Positions 36,856 to 44,995 of a DNA stretch of 64,000 nt are shown in pieces. The position numbers and the translations under genes were made by a program. This DNA comes from Enterococcus hermanniensis (lineage in GTDB: Bacteria; Bacillota; Bacilli; Lactobacillales; Enterococcaceae), in assembly GCF_001885945.1 (NCBI RefSeq), contig NZ_JXKQ01000004.1:124001-188000 (forward strand), given 5' to 3'. The first letter of the stretch is position 1, and each line of letters starts with the position of its first letter. A model generated the notes under the pieces. That model saw only the letters and a program-made list of their open reading frames with translations, was not told the DNA's origin and ran no database searches.

Positions 36856-37185
36856 ATGAGTGATACGATGACGCAAGAACAACTAGAGGCAGTGATGGGA
36901 TTGATCATCAATGCTGGAAATGCAAAAAGCGACGCAATGGAAGCGATTCAAGCGGCTAAAACAGGTGACTTTGTATTAGCAAAAGAAAAATTAGAAGCTG
37001 CTGACCAAGCACTAGTTGAAGCCCACCATTCACAAACGGGTCTATTAACTGAAGAAGCAAGTGGTAATCCAATGAACGTTACATTGCTAGCTGTTCATAG
37101 CCAAGATCATTTAATGACGAGCATCACATTTAAAGATTTAGCGACAGAAGTTGTAGAAATTTATGAACGTTTGGGAAATGAATAG
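36856..37185 (+). CDS. PTS lactose/cellobiose-family EIIA component
   Basis: This helical protein of about 109 residues matches IIA-Lac/Cel (MGLIINAGNAKSDAMEAIQAAKTG). The likely phospho-accepting His81 is in LLAVHSQDHLM. It accepts phosphate from HPr and passes it to IIB. The ATG at 36856 follows AAAAGGAG; a TTG six bases earlier is too close to that site. Confidence 0.94.
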   Translation: MSDTMTQEQLEAVMGLIINAGNAKSDAMEAIQAAKTGDFVLAKEKLEAADQALVEAHHSQTGLLTEEASGNPMNVTLLAVHSQDHLMTSITFKDLATEVVEIYERLGNE

Positions 37186-37196
37186 GAAGTGATTTC

Positions 37197-38339
37197 GTGA
37201 AGTTAGTTCGCGATCATGAAACATTAAAGAGTATTACAAGTTTAATTGAATACGCATTCAAAAAGCAACAGCCCATCATTGATGATACGCTTTTCTTGTC
37301 TCGTTACGCGCATGCCGATTGTTATGGGGTCTATCAAGACCAACAACTGACAAATTTAGTGATGGCCAATCATTTTGAGATTCAATTATTTAATCAAAGT
37401 GTGAAAATGGCTGGTATTGGTTATGTAGCAAGCTATCCTGAATATCGCGGAAAGGGCGGGATCAGTACGATCATGTCTGAACTTTTAGTTGATTTGTATC
37501 AACAAAAAGTAGCGGTGTCGCAGTTAGCTCCTTTTTCTGAAGCCTTTTATCGGCAATTTGGGTATGAAGTGACTAGTAAGCAAAAAACATACCAAATACC
37601 AGCATCAGCCTTTACTTATTTAGCTAGTGAGAAACAAGGGCATGTAGTGCGAGGCACTTGGCAACAAATGCGATCAGTTATTCAAACAATTCATCAACGG
37701 CTACTAAAACAGCAACAAGTTGGCACAGTGATACGTGAAAATTGGTGGTGGGAACGTCTAGATCAATACTACCCACATCGCTTTTATGCTGTGACCTATG
37801 ATGAAAAAGATCAAGCCTGCGGTTATCTTATTTATCGGATGCAGGGAGACACTTTATTAGTAGATGAACTTGCATATGAAGATGTTTTTGGGTTACGCAA
37901 GTTATTAACTTATTTAAAAGCCCATGTGTCATCATTCGAGGATTTTCTTTATCACGCACCGATGCATGAATGCATCGAGCAATGTTTTTCTGAACAATCA
38001 GCTATTTCGATTACTATTAAACCTTATATGATGAGTCGAATTATTGATATTGAGCAATTATTTTCTAAAATGCCAATTATCCAAAATGAAATTATTTTAG
38101 AGGTAGCTGAAGATAGAGAATGTCCATGGAATGTTGGTAGTTGGCTGATTAGTCAAGGGACTTGTAAAAAAGTACAACAAGCAGGAGCAATCAAAGCATC
38201 GATTCATGGATGGAGCGAATTACTATTAGGTGATTTGACATTATCAGAAGGAATTTTTCTGGGGAAAGTAACGACGAGTAAAGATGTTACTTCATCAGTA
38301 ATTCCAAAAGGAAAACAAAATTTTTATGATTATTTTTGA
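37197..38339 (+). CDS. Eis-like GNAT N-acetyltransferase within the PTS operon
   Basis: This 380-residue protein has an N-terminal GNAT domain with an acetyl-CoA loop (YPEYRGKGGISTIMSELL), a second GNAT-like half and a C-terminal sterol-carrier-like tail. That is the Eis family layout. Eis enzymes acetylate amines, including aminoglycosides and peptides. Here it sits between IIA and IIC with an 11-base gap, so it is induced with the sugar. It could acetylate an amino-sugar or the imported product; that is inference. It starts with GTG after AGGAAGTGA. Confidence 0.82.
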   Translation: MKLVRDHETLKSITSLIEYAFKKQQPIIDDTLFLSRYAHADCYGVYQDQQLTNLVMANHFEIQLFNQSVKMAGIGYVASYPEYRGKGGISTIMSELLVDLYQQKVAVSQLAPFSEAFYRQFGYEVTSKQKTYQIPASAFTYLASEKQGHVVRGTWQQMRSVIQTIHQRLLKQQQVGTVIRENWWWERLDQYYPHRFYAVTYDEKDQACGYLIYRMQGDTLLVDELAYEDVFGLRKLLTYLKAHVSSFEDFLYHAPMHECIEQCFSEQSAISITIKPYMMSRIIDIEQLFSKMPIIQNEIILEVAEDRECPWNVGSWLISQGTCKKVQQAGAIKASIHGWSELLLGDLTLSEGIFLGKVTTSKDVTSSVIPKGKQNFYDYF

Positions 38340-38363
38340 GGAAAATTTAGGGGGAATTAAAAA

Positions 38364-39617
38364 ATGGATAGATTTGTCAATTTTATGGAAAAACACTTTA
38401 TCCCACATGCATCAAAAATTGGGAATCAGCGTCATTTAGTAGCAATTCGTGATTCATTTACAGTAACGATGCCTTTGATGATCTTAGGTGCTTTAGCGGT
38501 AATGTTAAACAACTTGCCGATACCAGCTTTCCAAAACTTCATGAACGGGATTTTTGGTGGTGAAGCGTGGAAAGGGTTCGGAGGAGCAGTATGGAACGGA
38601 ACATTCGGTGTTCTTTCAGTCTTCATTGCTTTCTTAGTGGCATATAATCTAGCTCGTGGCTATGGAAAAGACCCAATTGGAACAGGTGTTGTTTCAGTTG
38701 CTTCATTCTTTACTTTAGGGGCGGCTCTTAGTGGAATGAATTCATCTGGTTTGTTCGTGGCTTTGATCGTAGGTATCCTTGTTGCAGAAATCTTCACTCG
38801 TTTAGTCGGCAATGAAAAATTGATCGTTAAAATGCCTGATGGTGTACCGCCAGCAGTTGCTCGTTCATTCGCATCATTATTTCCAGCGATGATCACGATT
38901 TCAATTTTCGGATTAATTGCAGCCATTATTGCTGGTTTTGGTGTAGAAGACATGTTTGCAGCCTTCTATGCAGCTGTTCAAGAACCATTTATGAGCTTAG
39001 CTAATTCTTATTGGTCAGCATTACTGATTGCATTCATCACACCATTCTTATGGTTCTTCGGCTTACATGGGGCTAACATGATCGATCCATTCATGCAAGC
39101 AATCAATGCGCCTGCAATTGAAGCGAACAACGCAGCACTTTCAGCTGGACAATCAGCACCGTATATCGTTAACAAACCATTTATTGATTCATTTGTAAAT
39201 ATGGGTGGTACTGGTGTAACAATTGGTTTGATTATTGCGATTTATTTAGTTGGTCGTAAGAATAAACCGTTCATGGTTGTAAACAACTTGGCAGCAGCAC
39301 CTGGTATCTTCAATATCAATGAACCATTGATGTTTGGCTTGCCATTGGTATTGAATCCAATTATGTTTATTCCATTTATCTTGACTCCAATGGTCTGTGT
39401 AACAACAGCTTACTTTGCAACAAGCTTTGGTTGGGTACCAGCAGCAACGGTAATGCCACCATGGGTAACTCCTCCAATTATTGGTGGGTTCTTAGCAACT
39501 CAAAGTGTTTCAGGAGCTGTTTTAGCGGCAGTTAACTTAGTGATTTCAATTGTTATGTATGTTCCATTTGTTATCTTGTCTACTAGACAAGAATTAAAAA
39601 AAGGAACTGAAATTTAA
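38364..39617 (+). CDS. PTS lactose/cellobiose-family EIIC permease
   Basis: This 417-residue permease has about ten membrane helices. It starts MDRFVNFMEKHFIPHASKIGNQRH, typical of IIC-Cel, and contains FFGLHGANMIDPF and NNLAAAPGIFNINEPLMFG, which form the substrate region in this family. It carries the sugar across the membrane while IIB phosphorylates it. It is the last gene before the terminator at 39.6 kb. The sugar cannot be told from sequence; cellobiose-like or amino-sugar disaccharides are candidates. Confidence 0.94.
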   Translation: MDRFVNFMEKHFIPHASKIGNQRHLVAIRDSFTVTMPLMILGALAVMLNNLPIPAFQNFMNGIFGGEAWKGFGGAVWNGTFGVLSVFIAFLVAYNLARGYGKDPIGTGVVSVASFFTLGAALSGMNSSGLFVALIVGILVAEIFTRLVGNEKLIVKMPDGVPPAVARSFASLFPAMITISIFGLIAAIIAGFGVEDMFAAFYAAVQEPFMSLANSYWSALLIAFITPFLWFFGLHGANMIDPFMQAINAPAIEANNAALSAGQSAPYIVNKPFIDSFVNMGGTGVTIGLIIAIYLVGRKNKPFMVVNNLAAAPGIFNINEPLMFGLPLVLNPIMFIPFILTPMVCVTTAYFATSFGWVPAATVMPPWVTPPIIGGFLATQSVSGAVLAAVNLVISIVMYVPFVILSTRQELKKGTEI

Positions 39618-39625
39618 GTAACAAC

Positions 39626-39664
39626 TTAGGGGTTATGGATCATAAGATCCCTAACCCCTTTCTA
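39626..39664 (+). terminator. Terminator after EIIC
   Basis: The stem AGGGGTTAtGGATC-ataa-GATCCcTAACCCCT is followed by TTTCT. It separates the PTS genes from the glycosidase, which may be reached by partial read-through. Confidence 0.7.
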
Positions 39665-39703
39665 TTTTATTAAAATTTATCGTACAGATTAGGAGAATTA
39701 GTA

Positions 39704-41092
39704 ATGAAAAAATTTCCAGCGAATTTTTGGTGGGGTGCAGCTACTTCAGGCCCTCAAAGTGAAGGACGTTTCAATAAAAAACATGCCAATGTCTTTGATT
39801 ATCATTTCGAAATCGAACCCGAAAAATTTCATAATCAAGTAGGGCCAGATGTTGCCTCGAATTTTTATAACAGCTATGAAAAAGATATTCAAATGATGCA
39901 CGCGATTGGAATGAACAGTTTACGGACAAGTATCCAATGGAGTCGATTGATCGATGATTTAGAAACGAATAGCGTCAATCAAGAAGCTGTGGATTTCTAT
40001 AACAATGTTATTGATACGATGCTAGCTGAGGGCATGACGCCTGTAATGAATTTGCATCACTTTGATTTACCAGTGGAACTATATGATAAATATGGCGGTT
40101 GGGAATCTAAAAAAGTGGTAGATCTATATGTTGGATTTGCTAAAAAATGTTTTGAGCTATTTGGTGACCGAGTAAAATTCTGGGCAACTCACAATGAACC
40201 GATGGTTGTAGTTGAAGGCGAGTATCTATTCCAATTTCATTATCCAAATATTGTTGATGGAAAAAAAGCTGTCCAAGTTGCTTATAACTTGAATCTAGCC
40301 TCAGCTAAAGCCATTGAAGCATTTCGTCAACTGGACATTAAAGATGCGAAAATCGGAACAATTTTAAATTTAACACCAACTTATGCAGCTTCAGAAGCGC
40401 CAGAAGATCAAGAAGCTGCTCGAATTGCCGAACTTTGGAACAATAAAATGTTTTTAGAGCCAGCTATTTATGGCCATTTTCCAGCTGAATTAGAAAATTT
40501 ACTTACAAAAGACAAAGTATTATGGGAAACATCAGATGAAGAAAAAGCGATTTTAAAAGCAAACACAGTCGATTTTCTAGGAGTGAACTTCTATCATCCA
40601 AATCGGGTCAAAGCACCAGATGTTGCACCGAATTCGGTAGGTGAATGGATGCCAGATCGTTATTATGATGCATATGATATGCCTGGTCGTCGCGTAAATC
40701 TAGATCGCGGCTGGGAAATTTACCCTAAAGCTCTTTATGATATTGCCCTAAATATCAAAGAAAACTATAAAAATATTCCGTGGTATGTTTCTGAAAATGG
40801 GATGGGTGTCTCAAATGAAGAGCGTTTCAAAAATACAGCTGGGATGATCGAAGATGATTATCGAATCGATTTCGTTCAAGAACATTTGGAATGGTTGCAC
40901 AAGGGAATCGAAGAAGGATCAAATTGTTTTGGTTACCATATGTGGACACCAATAGACTGTTGGTCATGGTTAAATTCGTATAAGAATCGTTATGGATTCA
41001 TCTCAAATAATATCCATACTCAAATCAAAACAATCAAAAAATCAGGTCATTGGTTCAAAGGGGTAGCTGAACAAAATGGACTGTCGGATTAA
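39704..41092 (+). CDS. Glycoside hydrolase family 1, probable 6-phospho-beta-glycosidase
   Basis: This 462-residue GH1 enzyme has the start FPANFWWGAATSGPQSEG, the acid/base Glu in THNEPM and the nucleophile Glu in YVSENGMG. The C-terminal phosphate-binding loop reads DCWSWLNSYKNRYGF. This resembles the SW..GY.KRYG loop of phospho-galactosidases more than free-sugar enzymes, but the usual Lys before Arg-Tyr is Asn. It should split the phosphorylated disaccharide made by the adjoining PTS. AGGAG precedes the ATG. Confidence 0.9.
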   Translation: MKKFPANFWWGAATSGPQSEGRFNKKHANVFDYHFEIEPEKFHNQVGPDVASNFYNSYEKDIQMMHAIGMNSLRTSIQWSRLIDDLETNSVNQEAVDFYNNVIDTMLAEGMTPVMNLHHFDLPVELYDKYGGWESKKVVDLYVGFAKKCFELFGDRVKFWATHNEPMVVVEGEYLFQFHYPNIVDGKKAVQVAYNLNLASAKAIEAFRQLDIKDAKIGTILNLTPTYAASEAPEDQEAARIAELWNNKMFLEPAIYGHFPAELENLLTKDKVLWETSDEEKAILKANTVDFLGVNFYHPNRVKAPDVAPNSVGEWMPDRYYDAYDMPGRRVNLDRGWEIYPKALYDIALNIKENYKNIPWYVSENGMGVSNEERFKNTAGMIEDDYRIDFVQEHLEWLHKGIEEGSNCFGYHMWTPIDCWSWLNSYKNRYGFISNNIHTQIKTIKKSGHWFKGVAEQNGLSD

Positions 41093-41128
41093 TAAAATAA
41101 TTTAGCTAAATGAGGAGGAAATAAATTA

Positions 41129-42220
41129 ATGAAGCGTGAACTAGGCATTTCTATTTATCCAGATCATAGCGATCCGCAAGTAGATCGTACCTATATCGAA
41201 AAAGCAGCAAAGCTAGGCTACTCTAGAATTTTTATGAGTATGCTAGAAGTGACAGAAGGCAAAGAAAAAGTTAGTGAAAAATTCGGTAACATCATTCATT
41301 TTGCCAAAGGTTTAGGCTTTGAAACGATTTTGGATATCGCACCTTCGATTTTTGATGATCTGGGAATCTCTTATGATGATTTGAGTTTCTTTGCTGAACT
41401 AGGAGCGGAAGGAATTCGTTTGGATGAAGGATTTGATGGCAATAAAGAAGCGATGTTAAGTTACAATCCAGAAGGTTTGGCGATCGAATTGAATATGAGT
41501 AACAACGTCGCTTACTTAGATAATATCTTATCTTATGAAGCCAATGAGCCATTTATTTATGGCTGTCATAATTTTTATCCTCAAGAAGGTTCTGCGTTAC
41601 CTTATGATTTCTTTATCAGCTGTAGTGAACGTTTCAAAGGCCATGGGATCAAAACAGCGGCTTTCGTAACAAGTCATGCAGCACAATATGGACCTTGGGA
41701 TGTCAATGATGGGCTACCAACACTAGAGATGCATCGTCATTTGCCAATCGATTTACAAACAAGACATCTTTTTGCGACTGGATTGATCGATACTGTGATT
41801 ATTGGTAATGCCTATGCCTCAGATGAAGAGCTTGAAAGAGTAGCAGCAGTTGATCGTTATAAAGTGAGCTTAGGGATCGAATTTGTTCCCGCTGCCACGG
41901 AGATTGAACGTAAGATCGTAGCGGATAAAAAACATTTCCGTCGAGGTGATATTACATCAATGGCTGTTCGTTCGACTATGGTTCGAGTAAAATATAAAGA
42001 CATCGAAAATCCAGTCCATGACAATACCGAAGAATTTCAAATCGGTGATGTGGTCGTAGGAAACGATGAATTCGGCAAGTACAAAAATGAACTGCAAATT
42101 GTGTTAGAACCACATCGTGATTCACGTAAGAATCTAGTCGGTAAAATTCCGTCAGAAGAATTGATTATGTTGGATTTTTTGAAACCGTGGACGAAGTTCC
42201 AATTTGTTCCTAAAAATTAA
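41129..42220 (+). CDS. DUF871 protein, MupG-like (putative 6-phospho-N-acetylmuramidase)
   Basis: This 363-residue protein has a TIM-barrel-like N-terminal region (ELGISIYPDHSD; GFETILDIAPSIFDDLGIS; IRLDEGFDG) and a small C-terminal beta domain (SMAVRSTMVRVKYKD...GDVVVGNDEFG). Both fit DUF871. The characterised member MupG from Staphylococcus cleaves MurNAc-6-phosphate-GlcNAc. Here it follows a GH1 enzyme and PTS genes, but murQ and a MurNAc-type permease are absent from the window. AGGAGG precedes the ATG. Confidence 0.85.
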   Translation: MKRELGISIYPDHSDPQVDRTYIEKAAKLGYSRIFMSMLEVTEGKEKVSEKFGNIIHFAKGLGFETILDIAPSIFDDLGISYDDLSFFAELGAEGIRLDEGFDGNKEAMLSYNPEGLAIELNMSNNVAYLDNILSYEANEPFIYGCHNFYPQEGSALPYDFFISCSERFKGHGIKTAAFVTSHAAQYGPWDVNDGLPTLEMHRHLPIDLQTRHLFATGLIDTVIIGNAYASDEELERVAAVDRYKVSLGIEFVPAATEIERKIVADKKHFRRGDITSMAVRSTMVRVKYKDIENPVHDNTEEFQIGDVVVGNDEFGKYKNELQIVLEPHRDSRKNLVGKIPSEELIMLDFLKPWTKFQFVPKN

Positions 42221-42255
42221 ATTTGATTTAAATGAAAAAAAGATGAAAGTATTAG

Positions 42256-42284
42256 TTGACAAAAACGATTGATGCGTGTAAAGT
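42256..42284 (+). promoter_or_regulatory. Promoter of the amino-acid ABC transporter leader
   Basis: TTGACA at 42256-42261 and TAAAGT at 42279-42284 are separated by 17 bases, immediately before the T-box leader. Confidence 0.7.
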
Positions 42285-42291
42285 ATGAAAC

Positions 42292-42549
42292 AACTTAATC
42301 AAACGACAATGAAAAGAAGAGTAATGATTGATTTGTTTTCAGAGAGTCTCTGTTTGGTGGGAAGAGACAGCAGTTAATTGTGAACCACATCTTTGAGTCG
42401 ATCAGCTGAAGTTAGTAGGTTGGTCCGGTAGAGCCCGTTAACGCAGAGGTCAGATTGACCAGTTGAGATCGTTCGTTGTGAGACGACGATAAAAAAAGGT
42501 GGAACCACGTAATTACGTCCTTTAGTCCTAGCGACTAAAGGATTTTTTT
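42292..42549 (+). promoter_or_regulatory. T-box riboswitch, first (complete) module
   Basis: Stem I has an apical helix GTCTCT/AGAGAC, and the T-box core AGGTGGAACCACGT lies at 42497-42510. The terminator CCTTTAGTC-ctagc-GACTAAAGG plus seven T's ends at 42549. If the lower stem is AAAGA/TCTTT, the base triplet before its 3' strand is CAC followed by A, suggesting a His specifier at about 42385-42387. The variable T-box base A would pair with U73, which does not fit the usual C73 of tRNA-His, so the amino acid remains open. Confidence 0.88.
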
Positions 42550-42666
42550 ATACCTTCGATTGGATGACTGACCCATTGAGGTTCTTTTTGCGAAAAGGGA
42601 ACAAAGATGAGGTGGAACCACGTATTTGACGTCCTCTGGTAAGTGATACCAGAGGACTTTTTTTAT
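42550..42666 (+). promoter_or_regulatory. T-box leader, second partial module (antiterminator plus terminator, no Stem I)
   Basis: About 60 bases after the first terminator there is a second T-box core GAGGTGGAACCACGT (42609-42623). It is followed by a second terminator, GTCCTCTGGTA/TACCAGAGGAC plus eight T's. Only a small hairpin (GTTCTTTTT...AAAAGGGAAC) precedes it; there is no room for Stem I or a specifier. Transcription must pass two terminators to reach the transporter. Confidence 0.85.
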
Positions 42667-42765
42667 ATCTTCGTTTATTTTAAGAGTGTAAGGAACTGCA
42701 ACAATACTAGATTGAGTAAAAAAGATCGAACTGAAATGGTTCATAAAATGTAGGAGGATGTTAGA

Positions 42766-43407
42766 ATGGATTATTTGATCAATGTTATGCCACAATTATT
42801 ACAAGGGGCATCGACCACACTGAAATTATTTGCTTATACGATTTTAGGTTCGTTACCCTTAGGAATTTTATTATCTTTTGGATTAGCAAGTCGTTTTAAA
42901 CCTTTAAAATGGCTCTTACAATTGTATGTTTGGATTATGCGAGGAACCCCTTTACTCTTGCAATTGATTTTTGTTTTTTACGGGTTGCCTTTAGTTGGGA
43001 TCATCTTTGATCGTTTTGATGCCGCACTTTTCGCCTTTGTATTAAACTACGCTGCTTATTATGCCGAAATATTTCGTGGGGGAATCCAATCGATTCCAGT
43101 GGGACAATACGAAGCATCTCGAGTGATCGGTTTAACACCGGTCCAAACGATCACTCGTATCATTATCCCGCAAGTAACGAAAATTGTTTTGCCTTCTGTG
43201 GGAAATGAAGTAATCAATTTGGTTAAAGATACTTCTTTAGTTTATATCCTTGGTTTATCAGATGTTATGCGCGCTGGTAAAATCGCAATGGAACGAGACA
43301 CCACATTACTACCACTCTTTGGTGTAGCTATTATTTATTTAGTTTTGACTGGTGTAACATCAGTAATCTTGAAACAATTAGAAAATCGTTTGAACTATTA
43401 TCGTTAG
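42766..43407 (+). CDS. Polar amino-acid ABC transporter permease
   Basis: This 213-residue permease of the HisM/GlnP type has about five helices and the motif for ATPase coupling (ASRVIGLTPVQTITRIIIPQ). An early block (WIMRGTPLLLQLIFVFYGLPL) is typical of polar amino-acid permeases. AGGAGG precedes the ATG. Order permease-ATPase-binding protein, and tight spacing, indicate one operon under the T-box. Confidence 0.94.
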   Translation: MDYLINVMPQLLQGASTTLKLFAYTILGSLPLGILLSFGLASRFKPLKWLLQLYVWIMRGTPLLLQLIFVFYGLPLVGIIFDRFDAALFAFVLNYAAYYAEIFRGGIQSIPVGQYEASRVIGLTPVQTITRIIIPQVTKIVLPSVGNEVINLVKDTSLVYILGLSDVMRAGKIAMERDTTLLPLFGVAIIYLVLTGVTSVILKQLENRLNYYR

Positions 43408-43420
43408 GTTGGTGAAGAAA

Positions 43421-44056
43421 ATGATCGAATTAAAACAAGTAAACAAATCTTTTGGTGACAAAAAAGTAATCAATAATTTAGATTTAGTAATTCCAGATGG
43501 ACAAATTTTAGCGATTGTCGGACCTTCTGGCGGAGGAAAAACCACACTATTAAGAACTTTAGCAGGTTTGGAATCAGCAGATAGTGGCACCTTTTTATTA
43601 GATGGAAAACCTTTTGATCCAACGTCTACAAAAGAACAGGAACAAGTCGTTGGTGTAGTTTTCCAAGACTTTCAATTGTTTCCGCATTTAAGTGTCTTAG
43701 ACAATATCACGATCGGACCACGTTTGGTTTTGAAACAAGACAAAGAAACCTATCTTGCAAAAGCCAATCACCTAGCTGAGCTTTTAGGGATTGAAGAACT
43801 TTTGAACAATTATCCTTATCAACTTTCAGGAGGTCAAAAGCAACGTTTAGCAATCGCACGAGCGATGGCAATGAATCCTAAAGTCTTAGCCTATGACGAA
43901 CCAACGAGTGCATTAGATCCAGCTTTACGTCAGCAAGTGGCTAATCTGATTTTAGAACTAAAAGCAGATGGTGTGACTCAAATCGTAGTTACCCATGATT
44001 TAGTCTTTGCCGAAGAAATCGGTGACAAAGTATTGAAAGTGGAACCAATTAAATAA
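43421..44056 (+). CDS. Polar amino-acid ABC transporter ATP-binding protein
   Basis: This ATPase of about 211 residues has Walker A GPSGGGKTT, signature LSGGQKQRLAIARAMA, Walker B VLAYDEPTSALD and the switch His in VVTHD. It energises the permease upstream. I choose the ATG at 43421 after GGTTGGTGAAG; a TTG four codons earlier overlaps that site. It begins 13 bases after the permease stop. Confidence 0.95.
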   Translation: MIELKQVNKSFGDKKVINNLDLVIPDGQILAIVGPSGGGKTTLLRTLAGLESADSGTFLLDGKPFDPTSTKEQEQVVGVVFQDFQLFPHLSVLDNITIGPRLVLKQDKETYLAKANHLAELLGIEELLNNYPYQLSGGQKQRLAIARAMAMNPKVLAYDEPTSALDPALRQQVANLILELKADGVTQIVVTHDLVFAEEIGDKVLKVEPIK

Positions 44057-44089
44057 ACCAATAAATCAATTCAATAGGAGGAATTTCGG

Positions 44090-44920
44090 ATGAAAATGAA
44101 AAAATTTGTTTTGGGAATGGTTGCAGTCGCAGCACTAGTGACCCTGGCGGCTTGTGGTAGTAAAAAAGAAGCAAGTGATACAAATAGCTGGAAAACGATC
44201 GAGAAAGATAAAAAAGTAACGATTGGTTTGGATGATACCTTCGTACCAATGGGTTTCAAAGATGATGATGGCAAGATCGTTGGTTTCGATGTTGACTTAG
44301 CTAAAGCGGTTTTTAAAGAATATGGCATTGAAGCGAAATTCCAGCCAATCGATTGGTCAATGAAAGAAAATGAACTAGATAATGGAACGATCGATTTGAT
44401 CTGGAATGGCTATACGGTAACAAAATCGCGTGAAAAGAAAGTGCTTTTCAGTGATCCCTATGCTCAAAATGAACAAGTTTTAGTAACGAAAAAAGATAGT
44501 GGAATTACCGATGCTAAAGGAATGAAAGGCAAAGTATTAGGTGCTCAAGAAGGTTCTTCTGGTTATGAAGATTTCAACAACCAAGCAGCTGTTTTAAAAG
44601 ACAATGTCAAAGATAATGATGCTACTTTATATGCAAGTTTCAATGAAGCGATGATCGACTTAGAAAATAACCGAATTGATGGATTGCTGATTGATAAAGT
44701 TTATGCAGATTATTATTTGAAACAAGCGAATAAAATTGATAATTTTAATATTTTCAATGTTGGTTACAAAAATGAAGATTTTGCAGTAGGTGCACGTAAA
44801 GGCGATAAAGAATTGGTCTCAAAAATCAATAGTGCATTCAAAAAACTTCAAGATAGTGGTCAGTATGCTGAAATTTCTAAAAAATGGTTTGGCGAAGAGT
44901 TAACATTACCAAAAGATTAA
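44090..44920 (+). CDS. Amino-acid ABC transporter substrate-binding lipoprotein
   Basis: This 276-residue protein has a lipoprotein signal (ALVTLAAC) and a family 3 solute-binding domain: DDTFVPMGFKDDDGKIVGFDVDLAKAV, then DLIWNGYTVTKSREKKVLFS. It is anchored outside the membrane and delivers ligand to the permease. Polar or basic amino acids are likely; sequence does not give the exact one. AGGAGG precedes the ATG. Confidence 0.94.
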   Translation: MKMKKFVLGMVAVAALVTLAACGSKKEASDTNSWKTIEKDKKVTIGLDDTFVPMGFKDDDGKIVGFDVDLAKAVFKEYGIEAKFQPIDWSMKENELDNGTIDLIWNGYTVTKSREKKVLFSDPYAQNEQVLVTKKDSGITDAKGMKGKVLGAQEGSSGYEDFNNQAAVLKDNVKDNDATLYASFNEAMIDLENNRIDGLLIDKVYADYYLKQANKIDNFNIFNVGYKNEDFAVGARKGDKELVSKINSAFKKLQDSGQYAEISKKWFGEELTLPKD

Positions 44921-44925
44921 ACAAG

Positions 44926-44963
44926 AAAAGGCGAACAAAACTTTTGTTCGCCTTCTTTTTTTT
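44926..44963 (+). terminator. Terminator of the amino-acid ABC operon
   Basis: The stem AAGGCGAACAAAA / TTTTGTTCGCCTT is followed by a nine-base tract that is mostly T. A TATAAT (44965-44970) directly follows and probably belongs to the ftsK promoter. Confidence 0.85.
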
Positions 44964-44995
44964 GTATAATAAGACAGAATGGAAAGAGGGATAGC

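Noticed and set aside
42535-42795. Minus-strand open frame of 86 codons over the second T-box module
   Set aside because: It covers the T-box core and terminator and the start of the permease on the opposite strand. No ribosome site.
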